Assembly (NCBI GenBank): GCA_028554755.1
Contig: JAPTOF010000005.1
Location: 3,868,501-3,932,500 of the forward strand
Reading direction: 5' to 3'
Length of the DNA: 64,000 nt
From: Cordia subcordata
Lineage: Eukaryota > Streptophyta > Magnoliopsida > Boraginales > Cordiaceae
A program made the position numbers and the translations under genes. Below, piece by piece: positions 59,877-64,000 of this stretch; the stretch's first letter is position 1; each line of letters begins with the position of its first letter. A model generated the notes under the pieces. The model did not search any database. It had not been told where the DNA came from and saw only the letters and a program-made list of their open reading frames with translations.

Positions 59877-60193
59877 TATCAACAAAACCTTTTCTTTAAT
59901 GTTATTACTTAAAAACCAGTTGGTTAAATTTGTTAACCTAAATGGAAATTGCATCTTCAACCAACGAAATTTTCCTCTAATTTAAAAAAAACAAAGAAAG
60001 AAACAAATACGAGTAAACCATTAATGTAAGAAAATTAACTCACTAATACATATAAAAGAAATTAAACCAGTGTTTGAATTCTTGCATGATACTACTAGAA
60101 AAGCTAAGAATAGAGAAATCTAAAATGAAAAAAAAAAGAAAAGAAAAAGAAGCCTCCTACCTTCAGTGGTGATCATATGATAATTCTTGATCA

Positions 60194-60405
60194 TCATTTT
60201 GGAGCAGCAGAAACCCTTGCCATCTCTTTCTCATTAGCTTCTATCTCATCCTTAAACCACTTATAAATATTGGTCCTATAGTATTCTATTGTTCTCACTA
60301 CCAATACGAGTGAAACAAGAGCACCAAATATTTTCACACCAGCAAGTATTAGAAAAGATTGCCTGTAACACTGCTTGCCAATGCATGTTAATTCACAAAC
60401 CGTCG
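60194..60405 (-). pseudogene. Terminal exon of a nodulin-like (NFD4-type) MFS protein
   Basis: The minus strand reads ELTCIGKQCYRQSFLILAGV, then KIFGALVSLVLVVRT and IEYYRTNIYKWFKDEIEA, to stop TGA at 60194-60196. It has one membrane helix (about FLILAGVKIFGALVSLVLVV), a basic RT motif after it and a charged cytosolic tail. This matches the C-terminal end of plant NUCLEAR FUSION DEFECTIVE 4-like/nodulin-like membrane proteins. Upstream of about 60405 the frame meets a stop and then copia sequence, so only this fragment is present. It may be a captured or stranded exon. Confidence 0.5.
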
Positions 60406-60539
60406 ATTTCTATATGCTATGATAAGCATCTTCCTTTTTTTTTTTCTTGATATAGTTGATTCTACCCTTTCATTCCTCACTGCCAAAGTACCAACTGGCT
60501 GAAGAGGGGCTTGATTCACTATGAATATCGAGAGTTGAT

Positions 60540-60689
60540 GATTGAGTAAACGAAGTAGCGGTAAGGAGATTGTTAGTATATACTTTAGAGTTCTAGCAAT
60601 CTTCATATTGGCAAAAGGGGCAAAAGTCTCCAAATAGTCAATACCATATTTTTGCTTGTAACCTTTAGCAACAATGCGTGCTTTGTAAC
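60540..60689 (-). pseudogene. Copia reverse transcriptase N-terminal scrap
   Basis: The minus strand encodes YKARIVAKGYKQKYGIDYLE and TFAPFANMKIARTL, the first conserved block of the Ty1/copia RVT_2 domain. It is cut at 60690 by a gypsy LTR and runs out near 60540. Confidence 0.75.
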
Positions 60690-61445
60690 TAATGGATTGG
60701 TTTTGTGTGTGTATTTGCATTGTATTTCTATATCTATGTAGAGGTATTTTTGAGCTTATTTGATAGCTTTAGTGTAGTGTTTATACTATATTTGTGCATA
60801 TAAGAATGTAAGTGTATATAGTGAGTTTCAAGATTAAATGCTACACTAAAAGCTTAATCTTATGCCATAGATGAGTTATAAGATGAAACTAGAGCTTGGA
60901 CAATGATGGGTGATGAAAATAGAAGGTGTACGGGTTATAAGGAGAAGGTCGGAAGCAAAAAAGATGGAGTTTTGAAGCGATTTGAAGAACCGATCGACCC
61001 TTTTGAAGTATCAACTAACCGGTAAGGACGACCAGTTATTCTAGAGAGCAGACAAAAATACTAGTCAACCCTTGCAGCTGCAGGTTGATCGGTAGGGTCA
61101 GCTGGTAACACTACCGTCAACTATAAATAGGGCCTAATGTAGAGAGAACTTGTCATCTTATCATCCATTTATACACTTCACACCTACTTCTCACACACTA
61201 AACCCTAACTCTCACCCACCTCACACACACACTTCTAGACACAAAAATATTTTGGAATCAAGCCTCTAAGAAGATCAAACAGAAGGATCGGGCATAGCTC
61301 TTGGATTGTAAAGCATGGATTTGGATAGAAGGGTGTCTCTCTTTTATCCCAAATCTAATTATGTATAATTAGAGTGATGTAGGGTGATTATTCTTGTATT
61401 TGTGGACTAATTACTACTTTTTATTAATGAAAACTTGCTGGATTT
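60690..61445 (+). mobile_element. Gypsy LTR, 3'-truncated
   Basis: Aligns with the start of the LTR at 24021-25610 (TTGGTTTTGTGTGT, then GCATTGTATTTCTATA). It keeps GACCGATCGACC-type motifs (60985-61110), TATA box CTATAAATAGGG near 61122-61133, and leader sequence. It is cut by a TA microsatellite at about 61449. Confidence 0.75.
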
Positions 61446-61448
61446 GTA

Positions 61449-61690
61449 TATATATATATAGATATATATATATACATACATATATGTATATGTACATATA
61501 CATGTATATGTGTACAAAGATGTATGTGTACACATACATGTACATGTGTATGTGTATATATACATACACATATATACATATACATGTCTAGGTATATATA
61601 CACACACGCACATATGTACATGTACATGTGTATGTGTACATATACATACACATATATACATATACATGTCAATGTATATATACACACACG

Positions 61691-61728
<38 letters not shown>
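61449..61728. repeat. TA/TACATG microsatellite
   Basis: About 280 bp of TATACATACATG and (TA)n units. It contains a near-duplicate block: ACACACGCACATATGTAC at 61601 and ACACACGCACATATATAT at 61682. The many Tyr/Ile/His-rich open frames are artefacts. Confidence 0.9.
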
Positions 61729-61733
<5 letters not shown>

Positions 61734-62800
61734 GCTAAGTGCTTGTTATTAGTTGATTAAAATTTATATGCATTATTTGACTAAAAGTATCTTGGGAAAA
61801 TAAGTGTTTAAATGTAAAAAGATGCTTTGAAAGATGGAAGAAGATGTGCAAAACACGCTATTTGAAGAACAAGAAGATGAGAAGGCATAAGGAGGAGAAG
61901 AGATGTCATAAGGGGTACCGGCCGTTCTTTTCTTTCTTGCTCTTTTGTGAAATGCCTTAATATTGTATATATTTGGCTCAAACTCTCTTCTTCATTGATC
62001 AAACAATTTTTTAACTCTTGCACATTTGATTTCACATAGGCACAAATGAATTTAAATGCACACATAGAGTAAAAATGTGTTTTTGGGGTGTTTCAAGTCA
62101 TAACATGTATTTACAAAATGTCTCAAAATGATTTGGAGTTGTGAAAACTGCACTTGAAATATTTTTTGCAAAAACTTGGCTTTACTTCACTATCTGGAGT
62201 GGCCAGACCAAATCTCTTTAAATACTCACTCACTACACATTTAATTCATCAAGTGAAGTGTGCAAATTTGTTGTTATCATTCAATCAAGCTTTTGAGCAA
62301 TTCTTGCAATATATTTGAGCTTTCAAGAGCTTATTCATTTGCTATATCTTCTTCTTGAAGAAAAATTTCAGATTATATCTTTTCTTATTCCTTGAATATT
62401 TACACACTTTGAGAGCTAAAATCTTGTGAGATCAAATCCTTTAAAGCTTGTAAAATGTGGGGAAATACTAAAGAGTGGTTCTCTTGGGTTCTTTGAAGTT
62501 GTGCTTCAAAGAGGTGTATAAACTTGGTTTGTGCTTCACCAAGATTTAAAGAATCATTATAGTGAAGATTGTTGAAGTCGTAAGGGAAGTATCCTTGGGC
62601 GATGGATGTAGGCTTGGCCGAACTACCTTAAATCGTTTGTCTCTCATCTCCTTATATTCTTATTATCATACTTGTTTAAATTGATTATATTGTGTTTGAT
62701 ATATTGTTTGAAAGAAAGTGTTGATTTTCTGTAAATTTTTTAAAACGAAATTTAGTAATTATATCTTAATTCACCCCCCTTCTTAAGATATTTGCACCCA
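61729..62800 (+). repeat. 5' LTR of a copia element
   Basis: 1072 bp from TGTTGGCTAAGTG, directly after the microsatellite, to TTTGCACCCA. The end is followed four bases later by the primer site. The LTR carries a CACCCCCCTTCTTAAG word near its 3' end. Confidence 0.75.
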
Positions 62801-62804
62801 TAAT

Positions 62805-62816
62805 TGGTATCAGAGC
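62805..62816 (+). promoter_or_regulatory. Copia primer site (tRNA-Met)
   Basis: TGGTATCAGAGC, complementary to the 3' end of initiator tRNA-Met, the usual primer site of Ty1/copia elements in plants. Confidence 0.9.
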
Positions 62817-62856
62817 TAGGGTTCTACCTATAGTTTAACAACTACTAGAATCTTAG

Positions 62857-64000
62857 CAAATATAGAGGGACTTTCTATTAAACAAGCACCCCCCTTTGAT
62901 GGAACAAATTATGCATTTTGGAATATGAGAATGAAAGTATTTATTCAATCACATGATTACAAAGCTTGGAAAATCATAGAAAATGGGCCTACTTTACCTA
63001 CAAAATTAGAAGGTGATAGAAGAATACCAAAACCCTAAAATGAATGGAATGATGAAGATATTAAATTATTTGAGTTAAATCAAAAGGCATTACATTATTT
63101 ATTCAATGCTATGAATGCAACCGAATTTGCTAGAGTAATGGGGTGTACTTCGGCTAAGGAACTTTAGGACCAATTAGAAGTAACTTATGAAGGAACTAGC
63201 CAAGTAAAAGAATCTAGAATTGCTATGCTTGTACATAGATACAAATTATTTAAGATGCTTCCAAATGAAAATGTCGAGCAAATGTTTTCTAGATTTGTTG
63301 AGATTACTAACGGTTTGAAATCACATGGAAAAGATTATTCTAATGTAGAGAAAGTAAGTAAAGTGCTAAGGAGCTTGCCATCATCATGGCAACCAAAGGT
63401 CACGGCCATAAATGAAGGCAAGGATTTGAATACATTGGAGCTCAATGAGCTCATTGGATCACTCATGACTTATGAGCTTGAGATAAAGGACCACGAAGAA
63501 GAAGAGAAGAAAGCAAAGAAGTCCATTGCACTTGTTGCATCAAAATATCCATCAAGTGACGATGAGGACCCGGAAAATGAAGAAATTGCACTTCTTGTCC
63601 GAAATTTCAAAAGATTTATGAAATTTAGAAAGATGAGGAAAGAGGCATCTTCAAGCAATAAAAATTAGAAGAAGAAAGGAAAAGAAGGCAAAGATTTCAG
63701 GAGAACAAAAGATGCAAAAAGGAGATGAATTGAAGTATTTCAATTGCAACAAGCTGGGACACATAAAAGCAAATTGTCTAAAGCTTTCAAAGAAGAAAGA
63801 AGGCAAAGCGCTCAAAGCCACATGGGACTTCTCCGAAAGTGACAAAGTTGAGGAAGAGCAACATGAGGTAGCCAACTTTTGCCTTATGACCAATGAGGAT
63901 GAGGTACCATCTTCACCTTCTCCATCTATCTATTATTCATCTAGTGAAGAAGAGGAAGAGGAATATAGCTTTGATGAACTAAAAGATGCATTTTCCAAAT
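62857..64000 (+). pseudogene. Copia gag, runs off the window
   Basis: Begins around IEGLSIKQAPPFDGTNYAFW, where the expected start Met may have become Ile. The gag core follows: RIAMLVHRYKLFKMLPNENV, KVLRSLPSSWQPKVTAI and TYELEIKDHEEEEKKAKKS, typical of UBN2-type copia gag. Breaks are TAA 63036-63038, TAG 63165-63167, TAG 63666-63668 and a frameshift before 63724. The zinc knuckle at 63736-63777 reads YFNCNKLGHIKANC, so its first Cys is Tyr. Acidic sequence continues to the right edge, where pol would be expected. Confidence 0.8.

Larger units (their letters stand above)
58446..60193. other. AT-rich DNA without genes
   Basis: No coding sequence. It has a TAG/GAT triplet microsatellite at 59042-59079 and repeated words such as 'AATTAGTC' and 'CATAGTCAAA' at 58590-58800. 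A possible Helitron end and a tandem repeat are listed separately. Confidence 0.6.

Overview
The window looks like nuclear DNA of a flowering plant, probably a eudicot. It has one recognisable host gene start, DICER-LIKE 1, with plant-type GT-AG introns, embedded in transposons. Those are Ty3/gypsy of the Athila/Tat group, Ty1/copia, a DUF4283-type LINE remnant and endogenous plant pararetroviruses of the Caulimoviridae. I saw no bacterial genes, CRISPR arrays, rRNA or tRNA genes. Species cannot be told from the sequence.

Layout. 1-3500: first two coding exons of DCL1 on the minus strand, their introns and the 5' flank; the rest of the gene would lie beyond the left edge. 3511-4892: LINE ORF1 remnant with a poly(A) end. 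4907-7324: scrambled fragments of a decayed pararetrovirus (lineage A) set in AT-rich tandem repeats. 7325-12690: minus-strand gypsy fragment carrying a plus-oriented solo LTR with target duplication. 12691-16090: lineage A protease, reverse transcriptase, RNase H and downstream domain on plus. 16108-31899: a large minus-strand Athila-like element in order LTR, gag, protease, RT, RNase H, integrase, LTR, invaded by three LTRs of its own family (two with perfect 5-bp target duplications). 32265-36185: Tat-like antisense ORF and a plus-strand LTR-like promoter. 36186-44530: two copia elements of one family in opposite orientation. 44531-48410: more retroelement debris and AT-rich DNA.

48413-58442 is the most striking region. 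It begins with a TA/TACATA microsatellite. It then holds a younger pararetrovirus (lineage B) as an inverted repeat with arms of about 2.8 kb around a loop of about 635 bp. Each arm carries the end of the downstream ORF, a promoter and intergenic region, a tRNA-Met primer site and the movement protein gene. The right arm continues into coat protein and protease, then into a near-identical 600-bp internal duplication.

58446-64000: AT-rich DNA with a possible Helitron end and a 116-bp tandem repeat, a terminal exon resembling a nodulin-like (NFD4-type) MFS protein, a copia RT scrap, another gypsy LTR, a microsatellite, and the 5' LTR, primer site and gag of a copia element that runs off the right edge.

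Two sequence-level patterns stand out. One is a hairpin in the gypsy LTRs whose stem changes on both sides together while its loop is kept. The other is a set of 12-bp palindromes just upstream of the LTR TATA box. Nearly every retroelement and viral reading frame is broken; only DCL1 exons 1-2 look intact.
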